Counted from the stretch's first letter, positions 28,068 through 38,697 are shown. The stretch is 64,000 nucleotides of DNA from Stenotrophomonas ginsengisoli (GCF_001431485.1 NZ_LDJM01000016.1:1-64000); one strand, 5' to 3'. Notes: generated by a model from the sequence alone, not told the origin. Program-made: numbers and translations.

Positions 28068-29515
28068 CACAACAACCCCCTCACTTCTTCCAGCAGCGCC
28101 GCCGTCTCCGCATCCCGCGCCAGCATGTCGGCGATGATCTGCTCGGGACTGCGCAGGGCTTCTGCTTCGGGTGTATTGGGATTCTTGACCGACAAATCCC
28201 AGGTCGCCGGATCGATGTTCTCCACGTCCAGCGTCCAGCTGTTGGCGCTGTCGGCCTTGTCCGCCTGCAGGGCGATGAACTCGGCCAGGTCGGCATCATT
28301 GAGTGGATTGGTCTTGCCCAAGCTGCGGCCGGGGTCGAGCTGGTAGTACCAGACTTTGCGGGTGGGCGCGCCCTTGTCGAAGAACAGCACCACGGTCTTC
28401 ACCCCGGCGCCCTGGAAGGTGCCGGATGGGCAATCAAGCACGGTGTGCAGGTTGCAGCTGCTCAGCAACTCCTTGCGCAGTTCGATGCTGGCGTTGTCGG
28501 TGTTGGACAAGAAGGTGTTCTTGATGACCACCGCGCCGCGGCCGCCGGCCTTGAGCTTGCGGATGAAGTGCTGCAGGAACAGGTAGGCAGTTTCGCCGGA
28601 TTTGATCGGGAAGTTCTGCTGCACTTCCTTGCGCTCGCCGCCGCCGAACGGCGGGTTGGCCAGCACGATGTCGTGGCGGTCGGCCTGCTGGATATCCATC
28701 AGGTTCTCGGCCAGGGTGTTGGTGTGGCGGATGTTGGGCGCATCCACACCGTGCAGGATCAGGTTCATCACACCCAGCACATAGGCCAGCGACTTTTTCT
28801 CCTGGCCGTAGAAGGTGCAGGTCTGCAGGGTGTCCCACTGGGTGGCGGAAAGATCATCGCGGCGCAGGTAGTCGAAGGCTTCGCAAAGGAAGCCGGCCGA
28901 GCCGCAGGCGCCGTCATAAATGGTTTCGCCGATCACCGGCTTGACCACCTGGATCATGGCGCGGATCAAGGGTCGCGGGGTGTAGTACTCACCACCGTTG
29001 CGCCCGGCATTGCCCATGCGCTTGATGCGGGTTTCGTACAGGTCCGACAGCTCGTGCTTGGCCTGGCTGCTGCCGAAGTTGAGGGTGTCGACGATCTCCA
29101 GCACGTCGCGCAGGGTGTAACCGGAGCGGAAGCGGTTGGCGATCTCGGCGAAAATCTCGCCGATCTTGTATTCCAGCGAATCGGCACTGTCGCTGCTGTC
29201 GCGGAACGATTTGAGGTAAGGGAACAGCTCGCCGTTGACGAAATCGATCAGGTCCTTGCCGGTGAGGGCGTTGGGATCGAACTGGCCGTCCGCAGTTTTC
29301 GGTGCCGCCCAGTTGCCCCAGCGGTACGGCGGATCGAGCAGCGGCGTGTAGTCATCACCCTGGAGCTCGGCTTCATCGGCCCACTCGTGCTCCATGTCGT
29401 CCAGGTACTTGAGAAACAGCAGCCACGAGGTCTGCTCGGCGTAGTCCAGCTCGGAGGCCAGACCTTCGTCGTTGCGCATGGCACGGTCGATGTTGTTGAA
29501 GGCGTTTTCAAACAT
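28067..29515 (-). CDS. hsdM: Type I restriction enzyme modification methylase
   Basis: A 482-residue N6-adenine methyltransferase. An N-terminal HsdM_N helical domain (about 1-130) is followed by the Rossmann domain with SAM motif DGACGSAGF and the catalytic NPPF at residues 287-290. With two copies per HsdS it methylates the recognition site, and with HsdR it restricts. ATG 29515 is preferred because AAGGA lies 9 nt upstream; the ATG at 29524 is directly abutted by the same ribosome site, and an earlier start at 29557 lacks one. It is the first gene of the hsdM-hsdS-abi-hsdR run. Confidence 0.93.
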   Translation of the reverse strand: MFENAFNNIDRAMRNDEGLASELDYAEQTSWLLFLKYLDDMEHEWADEAELQGDDYTPLLDPPYRWGNWAAPKTADGQFDPNALTGKDLIDFVNGELFPYLKSFRDSSDSADSLEYKIGEIFAEIANRFRSGYTLRDVLEIVDTLNFGSSQAKHELSDLYETRIKRMGNAGRNGGEYYTPRPLIRAMIQVVKPVIGETIYDGACGSAGFLCEAFDYLRRDDLSATQWDTLQTCTFYGQEKKSLAYVLGVMNLILHGVDAPNIRHTNTLAENLMDIQQADRHDIVLANPPFGGGERKEVQQNFPIKSGETAYLFLQHFIRKLKAGGRGAVVIKNTFLSNTDNASIELRKELLSSCNLHTVLDCPSGTFQGAGVKTVVLFFDKGAPTRKVWYYQLDPGRSLGKTNPLNDADLAEFIALQADKADSANSWTLDVENIDPATWDLSVKNPNTPEAEALRSPEQIIADMLARDAETAALLEEVRGLL

Positions 29516-29724
29516 TCCATTCATTCCTTCGTGAATGGGCCCAGCCTGGCTGGACACCGTTCAATGGCGCTTGCCGGCAACCCGGCGAGCCTGATTTCAT
29601 TAGGAGAATTGGCCAGAACACAGGCCATGTCTCGAGCCGGGTCATCTTAAGCGCCACCGTTGGTTCGAACCATGACCGCGGCTGGGGTATTCGGGCATTC
29701 TCCGGCGCGCTCTGATGTACGCAT

Positions 29725-31557
29725 TCAACGGCAACTGCCAAGCCGCGGCGCCAGCCCACTCCAGCGCTGGGCATGGCGGGCCAGGGCCAGGGTCAGCACG
29801 TCGGCACTGCCGGCCAGGTGCAGGGCATCCTTGGCCCGGGTGATGCCGGTGTAGACCAACTCACGGCTGAGCACGCGGTTGTCGCGCATCGGCAGCTGCA
29901 GCCAGACTTCGCCGTACTCCGAGCCCTGGGCCTTGTGCACGGTCATGGCGAAGGCGCTGTCATGGGCCGGCAAGGCCGCAGGGTGGAAGGCGCGTGGCGC
30001 GCCGGCACTGTCGCCGGCAAACCAGGCCAGCAGCTTGCCCCGCCCATCGGCAAAGCAGACCCCGACATCACCATTGAACAGCCGGTGGCGGTAGCTGTTT
30101 TCGGTGATCAGCAGCAAGCGTCCGGCAAACCACGGCGAGCGCTCGCCGCCTTCGCGCAGCAATGCCTCGATACGCGTGTTGAGGGTGGCCGCCCCCTGCG
30201 GGCCTTCGCGCACGGCAGTGAGCAGGCGCAGGTCATTGGCCCTGGCCAGGGCGGCGGCCGGATCGGCGGCACTGCGTACCGCACGGGCGTGGGCCAACAG
30301 ACGCGTGCGGCCGCTGGCCAGGGCATCGCCCTGGTCCTCGTACCAGTGCACCCCGTCCAGCCCGCCCTCACGCAGCAGCTGCACGGTGCTGGCGGCATCA
30401 CCCTGGCGACAGGCCTGGGCAAGCGGGGCCAGATGCAGGTGCTCGCTCTGACGCCAGCCACGCTGTAGATGGACACGCCGCGCCGGCGATGGCGAGGCCT
30501 GTCCGCTGATCTGGCCGGCATCCAGCGGCCCCAGCAGCCCGGCCAGCGCGCGGGCATCGTCGGCCGCCAGCTGCAGGCCCGAGCCACTGGCCCGCAACAA
30601 GGCGGCCAGCACGTCGCCGGTATCCACCGAGGGCAGCTGGTCCGGGTCACCAAGCAGGATCAGCCGGGTGCCATCGGCAATGGCCTGGACCAGGCGGGTC
30701 ATCAGCGGCAGGCCGACCATCGAGGCTTCATCGATGACCAGTACATCCAGCGGCAACGGGTTGTCGGCGTTGTGGCGGAACTCCAGCGAATCGGGAATCA
30801 CCCCGAGCAGGCGGTGCACGGTGGAGCCACTGCCCTGCAGCACCTGCAGCAGATCGCCGGCAATGCCCTGCGCCTGCAGCCGGGCCGAGGCCACACGCAG
30901 GCTTTCGGCCATGCGCTCGGCGGCGCGTCCGGTCGGCGCGGCCAGGCCGATACGCAGGGCCGGCTGCCCGGCGGCGTTGGCCTGGGCGGCCAGCAACACC
31001 AGCAGGCGGGCGATGGTGGTGGTCTTGCCGGTACCCGGGCCACCGGTCACCAGCAGCACGGCATGCCGCAGCGCCATCGCCGCCGCGCGCGCCTGTTGAT
31101 CGTTGCGCGCATCGGCAAACAGCTGGGCGAACAGCGGTGCCAGGGCCGGAGCCGAGAATTCCGGCACGCGCACCGCGGCCAGCCGCTGCAGGTCCAGGGC
31201 CAGCTGGCGTTCGAACTCGCGATAACGGCGCAGGTAGAGCATCTGCCCCTCCAGCACCAGCACCGCCTCGGCGGCACTGGGCTCGAGCAGGGTCTGCGGC
31301 GTGGCCACCCAGGGCGAGGCCTGCAGCGCCTGCTGCCAGGTATCGATGGCCGGCCAGGGCAAGGCCGCTTCCAGCAACTGGCTGGCCGCGGGTAGATGCA
31401 GCGCGGCATGGCCCTGGGCCACCGCATGCGCGGCCAGAGCGGCGCCGGCCAGCACCAGTGGATCGGTATCCGGCCGCAGCCGGGCCAGGCTGTGGGCCAG
31501 GGCGGTATCCACCGTGCGCAGCCCTTGTTCGGCATTCAATGCCTGCCACAGGTTCAT
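29725..31557 (-). CDS. recD: Exodeoxyribonuclease V alpha subunit
   Basis: A 610-residue superfamily 1B helicase, the fast 5'-3' motor of RecBCD. Walker A is GGPGTGKTT (172-180); later motifs include VIDEASMVGLP (DEAS), ILLGDPDQLPSVD and the C-terminal MTVHKAQGSE and VYTGITRA. Its start overlaps the end of recB by 4 bp (ATGA). It is the last gene of the recC-recB-recD run; 29558-29724 separates it from hsdM and holds no gene. Confidence 0.95.
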   Translation of the reverse strand: MNLWQALNAEQGLRTVDTALAHSLARLRPDTDPLVLAGAALAAHAVAQGHAALHLPAASQLLEAALPWPAIDTWQQALQASPWVATPQTLLEPSAAEAVLVLEGQMLYLRRYREFERQLALDLQRLAAVRVPEFSAPALAPLFAQLFADARNDQQARAAAMALRHAVLLVTGGPGTGKTTTIARLLVLLAAQANAAGQPALRIGLAAPTGRAAERMAESLRVASARLQAQGIAGDLLQVLQGSGSTVHRLLGVIPDSLEFRHNADNPLPLDVLVIDEASMVGLPLMTRLVQAIADGTRLILLGDPDQLPSVDTGDVLAALLRASGSGLQLAADDARALAGLLGPLDAGQISGQASPSPARRVHLQRGWRQSEHLHLAPLAQACRQGDAASTVQLLREGGLDGVHWYEDQGDALASGRTRLLAHARAVRSAADPAAALARANDLRLLTAVREGPQGAATLNTRIEALLREGGERSPWFAGRLLLITENSYRHRLFNGDVGVCFADGRGKLLAWFAGDSAGAPRAFHPAALPAHDSAFAMTVHKAQGSEYGEVWLQLPMRDNRVLSRELVYTGITRAKDALHLAGSADVLTLALARHAQRWSGLAPRLGSCR

Positions 31558-34500
31558 GCCATTGCTCCGATCAGGCGTGCATGGGCCTGCTCACCACCGG
31601 CAAACAACACATCCAGCCCATGCACCAGGGCCGGATCGAAACGCCGCGCATGCAGGCCCGGTGCCTGCGCGTCGCTGGCATCCAGGCCGCGCGCGAACAG
31701 GTAGCGGATGCCACCGAAATCACGCGCGTAGTCATAGCCGCTGCCGAGGCGGAAACGCAGCCAGCGATGCAGGGCCACGGTGTAAAGCAGGGCCTGCAGG
31801 TCGTACTCACTGCTGGCCATGGCCTGCTCCAGTGCGCTGGCGTCATAGCGTGGCAGGCGGTTGGATTTGTAATCGAGCACGAACCACTGGCCATTGTGGG
31901 TATAGGTGAGGTCGATCTTGCCGGTCATCAGGCCCTCCAGCCGCTGGCGCAGGCCGAAGCCATGGCGGCTGGACACCACCCCATGGGCATGCAGCAGGGC
32001 CAGCAGCTCACCGACGCGGGTAGGCTGCAGGGCGAAATGGAACTCGATTTCGGCCCGCCGCTGGCTGGCCGGCACATCGCACAGGCGGGTGCCTTCGGGC
32101 AGGGGCGCGATCAGGGTCTGGCCAACCAGCTCGGTGAGCAGGGCCAGGCCATCGTCCAGTTCCTGCTGTGCCCGCGTCCGGGCTAGATCATCAGGCAACG
32201 CCACCGGCTGCCCGGCAGGATCGCGATCGCCCGCGCCATAGCCTTCGCGGCGCAGCTCCTTGAGCAGGGCCTGCTCGGCACCGGGCGGTGCCGGCTGGCC
32301 GCCTTGCCAATCGGCCCAGGCGGCAAAATCGCTGTTTTCCAGGGCCAGATGCAGGGCGTTGCCGAAACGGCTGCCGGAAAAGCGCCGGTCAAAGGCAATG
32401 CGCTCCACCACCGCCTCGCCGGCCAGTTCCGGGCTCTGGCTGTCGGCCGGTTCGTCCTCGGCCGCGGTGGGTGCCTGGGTGGCAGCCGCGGACAGGTCGG
32501 CACCGCGCTCGGCGTGGGCCAGCTGGGTAAAGCTGTATACCCACCAGTCCACGGCCAACGGCCGGGCAATCGCGCGCACCGGGGCAATGGCCTGCTGGCT
32601 GTCCACCGGCAGCACCGGCACCGGCGGGCGTTGTGCCTGCGCCTGCAGCACGGCAATGGCCGGATGCTCGGCCAGGCCATCGAGCATTGCCTGCAAGGTG
32701 GTGCCACTGGCTCCGGCCAGATCGCCGTGCAGCAGCCACAACTGGTGCACCGCGCGGGTCAGGCCGACATACAGCAGGCGGGCGCTTTCGGCATGGTCCT
32801 CGGCCTTGCGCAGGCTCAACGCACCCTTCCAGGCCGGGTCTTCCTTGTCCAGTTTCCAATGCCGCTGGCGTTGCTTGTCCACCTGCACCACGGTGTGGCG
32901 GTCACGGCTGTTGCCGCTGCCACCGATACCCACAAAAGGCAGGTAGACCAGCGGGTATTCCAGGCCCTTGCTCTTGTGCAGGGTAATGATCTGCACCCGG
33001 CGGGCATCCGATTCCAGGCGCAGCAGCTGCGCTTCGTCGTTGCTGTCGGCCATGGCCATGGCCTGCTCCAGCCAATCCAGCAGGCCGGGCAGGCCGAGCA
33101 CCTTGCGCGAGGCTTCCTGCAGCAATTCGGCCAGCTGCAGGTAGTTGGTCATGCGCCGCTCGCCATCGCTGATGGCCAGCAGGCGCGGCGCCTGTTCGGC
33201 GCACAGGTCGGCCACCAGTGCATACGGGCCGCCACGCTGCAGGCGCTCACGCCACAGCTGCAGGCGGTTCTGGTGCCCGCGCTTGTCATCGCCCTCGTTG
33301 TCCAGGCCGGCAATCACCGCCGCATCGATGCCCAGCAGCACCGTGGACAGCACCGCACGCAGGCGGCCTTCATCGGCCGGTTGCAGCAGGGCCAGCAGCA
33401 GCAGGCGCAGCTCGGCCGCCTGCTCACTGGCAAACAGGCTCTGCTTGCCCGCCGCCACTGCCGCCACCCCGCGCTGGTGCAGGGCCTGCTGGATCATCGT
33501 GGCCTCGCGGTGGCTGCGCACCAGCACCGCGATGTCACCGGCCTGTACCGGCCGGCCCTTGATCAACGCGCTGCCCTGCCGCCCCTGCCAGAGCACCGTG
33601 GCAATGGCATCGGCGCACAGCGCGGTGGCCAGCTGGCGCGACTGCTCGGCCTTGAGCGGCTTGTCGCTGTCGCTGGCCACCTGCTGCAGCACCAGGCCGG
33701 GGGCCGGCTGCCCATCCACACTGAAATCGGCATCGGCATCGACGCGCCCGGCATGCACCGGGTCAAACACAATGCCCTCCTGGCTGAAGCCCCTGGCCCC
33801 GGCCTGGGCGTACAGCGCATCGATGGCAGCCAACACGCAGGGGCGCGAGCGGTAGTTGTGGTCCAGCATCAGGGCCACATTGGCCTGTTGCCGGGCATCC
33901 AGGTAGGTGTGCACATCACCGCCACGGAACCCGTAGATGGCCTGCTTCGGATCACCGATCAAAAACAGGGCCGGGGTCTTGCCGGCGGCGGCCACCTCGG
34001 CACTGTCGCCGAACACACGGCGGAAGATCGCCCATTGGCGCGGGTCGGTATCCTGGAATTCGTCGACCAGGGCAATGGCGTACTGCTGGCGCAGCTGCGC
34101 CACCAGCACCGGGCCACGCGGGCCTTCCAGCGCGCGCGCCACCCCTTCGATCAAATCGTCATAGGTCTGCAGGCGGCGTTGTGACTTCAAATGCGCCACC
34201 CGTTCGCGGGCCTGCCCACGCAGGCTGTGCAGCAGGGCAATGGCCTGCCCGCGCAGCACCGCCGTCACGCTCTGGCTGGCCTGCATCCACTGCACCAGCG
34301 GCCCCTGCAGGGGCGAGGCCGGGGTCTTGCCGGCACCGGCCTTGGAGGTGCGCGCGGCCAGGGTTTCCGGCAACAGGTTGGCCGCCTTGTCGTGCAGCGG
34401 GCCTTGCCCGTCCCACTGGCGGAACTGCTCGAACAGGGCGTTGATCCAGGCGGCCTTGTAGCTGTTGCCGTTGAGCCACTTGTTTTCCGTGGCCGCCAGC

Positions 34501-35267
34501 AGGGCCTGCTGGAAATCGCCGGCATGTTCGGCAATGGCCTGCTGCAGGGCCGGCACGGCGGCAGCCAGCGTCTGCATCGCCTGCGTCAGTGACAGCGCAT
34601 CGGGGCCGGCTGCGATCGGCTGCGGGAACAATGGCTCCTCACCAAGCAGGGCCGGCAGGTCCTTGGCCAGCTCCTCATGGTTGCTCCACAGGGTGGTCAG
34701 CACCGCGACCTGCTCGGCGTCCTGGGCCAGCACCCGCCACAGGTCGGCCGCCACTTCGGCATGCAACGGGCGCAGGTTGGTGACCAGCTCCGGGCCATCC
34801 AGGCGGTGGCCGCTGTCCAGCGCGTATTCGCTCAGCACCCGGGCACAGAAGCCATGGATGGTGAACACCGCGGCCAGGTCGGTTTCCTCGGCGGCCAGGC
34901 GCAGGCGGCGTTCCAGTGCCGCCGGGGTTTCCCCGCTGCGCTGCATGTGCGCGGCCAGGATCTGCCGGGTCAGGGCGATCTCGGGCGATTCGGCATGTTC
35001 ATCGCACTGCATCACCTGCCCGGCCGCCAGGGCCAGGCGGGCACGGATGCGCTTGCGCAGCTCCTGGGTCGCCGCATCGGTGAAGGTCACCGCCAGCACC
35101 TGGCCGATGCGCAGGTGCTGTTCCACCACCAGGCGGGTGAACAGGGTGGCCAGGGTGTAGGTCTTGCCGGTGCCGGCACTGGCCTCGATCAGCTGCACCC
35201 CGCCCAGTGGCACGGCCAGCGGATCACGGTTGACCGGCGCCTGACCGTCCTTGTCGATGGCCTGCAT
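31554..35267 (-). CDS. recB: Exodeoxyribonuclease V beta subunit
   Basis: A 1,237-residue helicase-nuclease. The N-terminal UvrD-like motor has Walker A in EASAGTGKTYTLA (about 29-41), LVDEFQDTDPRQ and a HKSKGLEYPLVY motif. The C-terminal RecB nuclease has the DYKSNRLP motif with D1132 and K1134. The slow 3'-5' motor unwinds double-strand ends, degrades DNA and, after Chi, loads RecA. Its ATG overlaps the recC stop (TGATG). Confidence 0.96.
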   Translation of the reverse strand: MQAIDKDGQAPVNRDPLAVPLGGVQLIEASAGTGKTYTLATLFTRLVVEQHLRIGQVLAVTFTDAATQELRKRIRARLALAAGQVMQCDEHAESPEIALTRQILAAHMQRSGETPAALERRLRLAAEETDLAAVFTIHGFCARVLSEYALDSGHRLDGPELVTNLRPLHAEVAADLWRVLAQDAEQVAVLTTLWSNHEELAKDLPALLGEEPLFPQPIAAGPDALSLTQAMQTLAAAVPALQQAIAEHAGDFQQALLAATENKWLNGNSYKAAWINALFEQFRQWDGQGPLHDKAANLLPETLAARTSKAGAGKTPASPLQGPLVQWMQASQSVTAVLRGQAIALLHSLRGQARERVAHLKSQRRLQTYDDLIEGVARALEGPRGPVLVAQLRQQYAIALVDEFQDTDPRQWAIFRRVFGDSAEVAAAGKTPALFLIGDPKQAIYGFRGGDVHTYLDARQQANVALMLDHNYRSRPCVLAAIDALYAQAGARGFSQEGIVFDPVHAGRVDADADFSVDGQPAPGLVLQQVASDSDKPLKAEQSRQLATALCADAIATVLWQGRQGSALIKGRPVQAGDIAVLVRSHREATMIQQALHQRGVAAVAAGKQSLFASEQAAELRLLLLALLQPADEGRLRAVLSTVLLGIDAAVIAGLDNEGDDKRGHQNRLQLWRERLQRGGPYALVADLCAEQAPRLLAISDGERRMTNYLQLAELLQEASRKVLGLPGLLDWLEQAMAMADSNDEAQLLRLESDARRVQIITLHKSKGLEYPLVYLPFVGIGGSGNSRDRHTVVQVDKQRQRHWKLDKEDPAWKGALSLRKAEDHAESARLLYVGLTRAVHQLWLLHGDLAGASGTTLQAMLDGLAEHPAIAVLQAQAQRPPVPVLPVDSQQAIAPVRAIARPLAVDWWVYSFTQLAHAERGADLSAAATQAPTAAEDEPADSQSPELAGEAVVERIAFDRRFSGSRFGNALHLALENSDFAAWADWQGGQPAPPGAEQALLKELRREGYGAGDRDPAGQPVALPDDLARTRAQQELDDGLALLTELVGQTLIAPLPEGTRLCDVPASQRRAEIEFHFALQPTRVGELLALLHAHGVVSSRHGFGLRQRLEGLMTGKIDLTYTHNGQWFVLDYKSNRLPRYDASALEQAMASSEYDLQALLYTVALHRWLRFRLGSGYDYARDFGGIRYLFARGLDASDAQAPGLHARRFDPALVHGLDVLFAGGEQAHARLIGAMA

Positions 35268-38200
35268 CAGGCGTCCTCCCCGTCTGCATCATGCTGTGGT
35301 TGGCGGTAAGCCCGGCCACTGGTGAGCAGCGACATCACCGCCAGGCTGGTCTGTTCGAAACGCTGCCACGACGCCTCCCCGGCCAGTGGATCACGCCCGC
35401 GGTACACCAGCTGGTGGCTGTCCTCACTGGCTTCGGCATAACTGTAGTCACTGCCATACCAACTGCTGGCCGCCGCTTCCAGGCGCGCGTCGGCCGCTGC
35501 CTGATGGATGGCCAGGGCGGTGCGGGGCGCATAGGCCAGCGGTTGCTGCAGGCCCTGCAGGTACAGCCCGACCAGCTCGGCCAGGGCCGCTCTGGCGGCC
35601 TGCTCGCCCAGTGCCGGCTGCAGGTGCGGGCCGAGGTTGTCCTCCTCGCCCTGGTAGAGCTGCCACAGCTCCCGCCCCTGCCCGGAGGCGGCCAGCAGCA
35701 GCCAGTCCAGGCCGTTGCGCACCACGGTGCTGGCATTGCGCTTGCCGATGCGCAGGCGCGGCACGCGCTGCTCCAGCACGTCGGCCACGCGGCCATGGAT
35801 CTGGATGCCGTCGATCTCCACGCTGCAGGCCAGGCTGTGCAGGGCAGACGTATCCACCCCGTCGCGCCAGAGCTGGGCGTAGGGCTGCACATCGGCCAGC
35901 AACCGCTGCAGCTGGCCACGGCCGAAGGCACCGGACGGCACCTTGCCACGCGCCAGCAGGCGCTCGTAGAGCTGCTCGCTGTCATCGGCCAGCGCTGCCT
36001 GCAGCAGCCATTGCTGCAACTGGTGACGCTCCAGGCCGGGCCTGGCCAGGTCCAGCGGCTCGATATCCTCCAGCGCCTGCGCCGGCTCGGGCAGACGGAT
36101 ACCCAGGCGTGCCGACAACCAGGTCGTTGCCGGCTGGGTAAAGAAGCGACGCAGCTCGGGCAGGCTGATCGCCAACGGCCGCACCAGCGGTGCCAGCGGG
36201 CGGTCGATCCAGGCCGGCAGCGCTTGCCGGGCCTGGCCCAGCTGCAGGGCCGCCGCGTGCCACTGGTTGCGGTAACTGAAACGGCGTGGCTCGGCATCCT
36301 CGCCAAATGCCGCCGGGGCGAACGGCTGCAGCGTATGCCGCACCACCAGCCCACGCGCGGCCTCTTCCGGCTGCGCATGCCAGGCTGCCGCCGCCTCGAT
36401 CAATTCGTCCACCAGCACCGATGGCTCACGCACACTGCCATCGCGTGCATCACTGCCGATCCAGCTCAGGTAGAACACATCCTGGGCCGAGGCCATCAGC
36501 TGCAGGAACAGGAAGCGGTCATCCTCGCGCACCGAACGGTCGCCATGCCGGCGCTGGCCGTTGTGCAGGTCGGCCACCAGCTTGCTCAGCCCGGCCGCCG
36601 GATCACGCCGCGGGAAGTCGCCATCGTTCAAACCGAGCACGCAGATCACCCGGAACGGCAGCAGGCGCAGCGGCACCATACGGCCGAAGCTGATACCGCC
36701 GGTGAGCAGCGGCGCACGCGTATCGGCCTGGGACAACTGGTTGCTGAAATGGGCCCGCACCACGTCGGCCGGCAGGGTGTCGGCATAGCCGGCCTTGTCG
36801 GCCTGTTCCTCGAACTGGGCGATCAACTTGCGCAGACGGTCCAGCGCTCGCTGGCCGGCCGGCGTGGCGGGGGTGGACGGCAGCACCGCGCCGAGCAGTT
36901 CACGCAGGCGCGCACTCCACTGCGCCGGGGTCAGCGCGTGGTCCAGCTCACGCTGGTAACGCGCCAGCACGCCGAGCAGACGCATCACCGCGTCCAGCAC
37001 GTCCAGCGCGCCGCCTTCCAGCAGCGGCAAGGCGGCCACCCCGGCCACATCGCTGTCCTGGCCGTTGGCATGGCCCAGCAACAGGCGGTCCAGGGCGAAC
37101 TGCCAGGTGTAGCTGGCGTCCTGCGGTGCCTGGTGTGCCTGGCGATGGCCGGCATCCAGGCCCCAGCGCGCACCGGCCTGGTCCAGCCACAGGCGCACCC
37201 GTTCCAGGTCATCGGCATCCAGCCCGCTGGATTCGGCCAGCGGCGCACTGGCCAGCAGGTCGAGCACCTCGCCCAGGCCAAAGCGGCTCACCGGCAAGGC
37301 CAGCAGGCGGATGAACACCTCGGCCAGCGGTTCACCGGCCAGCGGGCTGGTGTCGGCCAGGGCCCAGGGCAGGGACCCGGCATCATTGCCACGGCCTCCG
37401 AACACCGCTTCCAGGTACGGCACGTAGGGGTCGATGTCCGGGGACAGCACGGCGATGTCGCGCGGCTGCAGCGGCGGGTCAAAGCGCGGGTCCTCCAGCA
37501 GGCCGCGCAGCTGGTCATGCAGTACCTGCAGCTCACGCAGGCGGGTATGGCAGGCATGCAGCTGCAGCGAAGGATCTTCCCGGCGCAGCTGTGGCAGCCG
37601 CTGCTCGGCAGCCTGCGGCGGCGGGCGACGGTGGAACAGGTCGGCCTGCAGGTGGCGCAGCAGGCTGTCCCCCAGCCCGGCGGCCGCCAACGGGGCTTGA
37701 TCGTTGTCCAGCGGATCGACATAGACCTCGATCTCGGCACTGGGATGGACCACCTCGTAATTGCCCAGCAGGGCCATGAAATCGCGCCCGGCCGCGCCCC
37801 AGGCCGCCAGCAGCGGGTTCTCGCCCTCCAGACCGGTCAGCACATCGTCCAGGCCCTGGCCGATGCGCGCACGCACGCCCTGCAGGTCGCCCCAGTAACC
37901 CCGGGTTGGCGTGGGCAGGTAGAAATGCAGGATGCCGGCACGGGCCTGGGTGGCCAGCACGCGCAGCACGTCCGGCGAGATGCCCAGCACGGCGAAGGCG
38001 AACAGGCGCGGCGGCAAGCCCTGCGGCAACGGGTTGTGCGGGTTGGAGAAGCCATCCAGATAGTGCTGGATGCGCCGCGCGCGGTGATTGCGCCCGGCAG
38101 CGATATGCCGCCACAGCAGGGCCTGGGCATCAGTGGCCTCGGCACCGGCTTCCCACTGCAGCAGCAGGTCGCGGCGCCAGGCCTGGTATTTCTCGAACAC

Positions 38201-38617
38201 CGCCGCCAGCTCGCCGGCCAGCGACCAGCGCTTGAGTGCATCACCACCGGCCAGGTAACCGGCCAGGGCAGCCATCGCCGGGGCCGCCATCAGCTGCGCA
38301 TCGCCCAGCGCGGCATGCAGCTGCCATTGCAGCGCGGCCGCATCCAGGTCGTCCTTGTCGCCGGGCACATTGGCCGCCAGCGCGCGGCCGACAAACTCAC
38401 CGGGGGTGAGGAACTCCAGGTTGGCGGCAATGCCGTACTGCTCGGCCAGGGTGGCCTGCAGCCAGCGCCGCATGGCCACCTGCGGGATCAGCACCACATC
38501 CGGCTCCAGTGGCGACTGCCCGGGCACCGCGCGCGCCAGTTCGGCGGCCAGCAGCTGGGCCAGCATGTCCAGTGCGTTGGAGTCGTAAAGACGGAAGTCG
38601 CTGTTGCTGTGAGCCAT
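35267..38617 (-). CDS. recC: Exodeoxyribonuclease V gamma subunit
   Basis: A 1,116-residue RecC, the scaffold that splits the duplex and recognises Chi through inactive helicase-like domains; no Walker motif is visible, as expected. Family segments include EPDVVLIPQVAMRRWLQ near the N-terminus and ICVLGLNDGDFPRRDPAAG centrally. The start is ATG 38617 with AGGGGA 8 nt upstream; an in-frame start 45 bp further up lacks support. It is the first gene of the recCBD operon. Confidence 0.95.
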   Translation of the reverse strand: MAHSNSDFRLYDSNALDMLAQLLAAELARAVPGQSPLEPDVVLIPQVAMRRWLQATLAEQYGIAANLEFLTPGEFVGRALAANVPGDKDDLDAAALQWQLHAALGDAQLMAAPAMAALAGYLAGGDALKRWSLAGELAAVFEKYQAWRRDLLLQWEAGAEATDAQALLWRHIAAGRNHRARRIQHYLDGFSNPHNPLPQGLPPRLFAFAVLGISPDVLRVLATQARAGILHFYLPTPTRGYWGDLQGVRARIGQGLDDVLTGLEGENPLLAAWGAAGRDFMALLGNYEVVHPSAEIEVYVDPLDNDQAPLAAAGLGDSLLRHLQADLFHRRPPPQAAEQRLPQLRREDPSLQLHACHTRLRELQVLHDQLRGLLEDPRFDPPLQPRDIAVLSPDIDPYVPYLEAVFGGRGNDAGSLPWALADTSPLAGEPLAEVFIRLLALPVSRFGLGEVLDLLASAPLAESSGLDADDLERVRLWLDQAGARWGLDAGHRQAHQAPQDASYTWQFALDRLLLGHANGQDSDVAGVAALPLLEGGALDVLDAVMRLLGVLARYQRELDHALTPAQWSARLRELLGAVLPSTPATPAGQRALDRLRKLIAQFEEQADKAGYADTLPADVVRAHFSNQLSQADTRAPLLTGGISFGRMVPLRLLPFRVICVLGLNDGDFPRRDPAAGLSKLVADLHNGQRRHGDRSVREDDRFLFLQLMASAQDVFYLSWIGSDARDGSVREPSVLVDELIEAAAAWHAQPEEAARGLVVRHTLQPFAPAAFGEDAEPRRFSYRNQWHAAALQLGQARQALPAWIDRPLAPLVRPLAISLPELRRFFTQPATTWLSARLGIRLPEPAQALEDIEPLDLARPGLERHQLQQWLLQAALADDSEQLYERLLARGKVPSGAFGRGQLQRLLADVQPYAQLWRDGVDTSALHSLACSVEIDGIQIHGRVADVLEQRVPRLRIGKRNASTVVRNGLDWLLLAASGQGRELWQLYQGEEDNLGPHLQPALGEQAARAALAELVGLYLQGLQQPLAYAPRTALAIHQAAADARLEAAASSWYGSDYSYAEASEDSHQLVYRGRDPLAGEASWQRFEQTSLAVMSLLTSGRAYRQPQHDADGEDA

Positions 38618-38697
38618 CGGCCCGGTCCCCTGATCACCACCGGGCGTTGGCCCCGGCACCATCGCATTGTCAGCCAGCCGGCACGGGCTGGCGAGTT

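Noticed and set aside
29655-29672. GGTTCGAACC palindrome resembling a tRNA T-loop, possible attachment site
   Set aside because: No acceptor, D or anticodon arms can be folded around it on either strand, and no matching copy is seen at the other end of the restriction locus.
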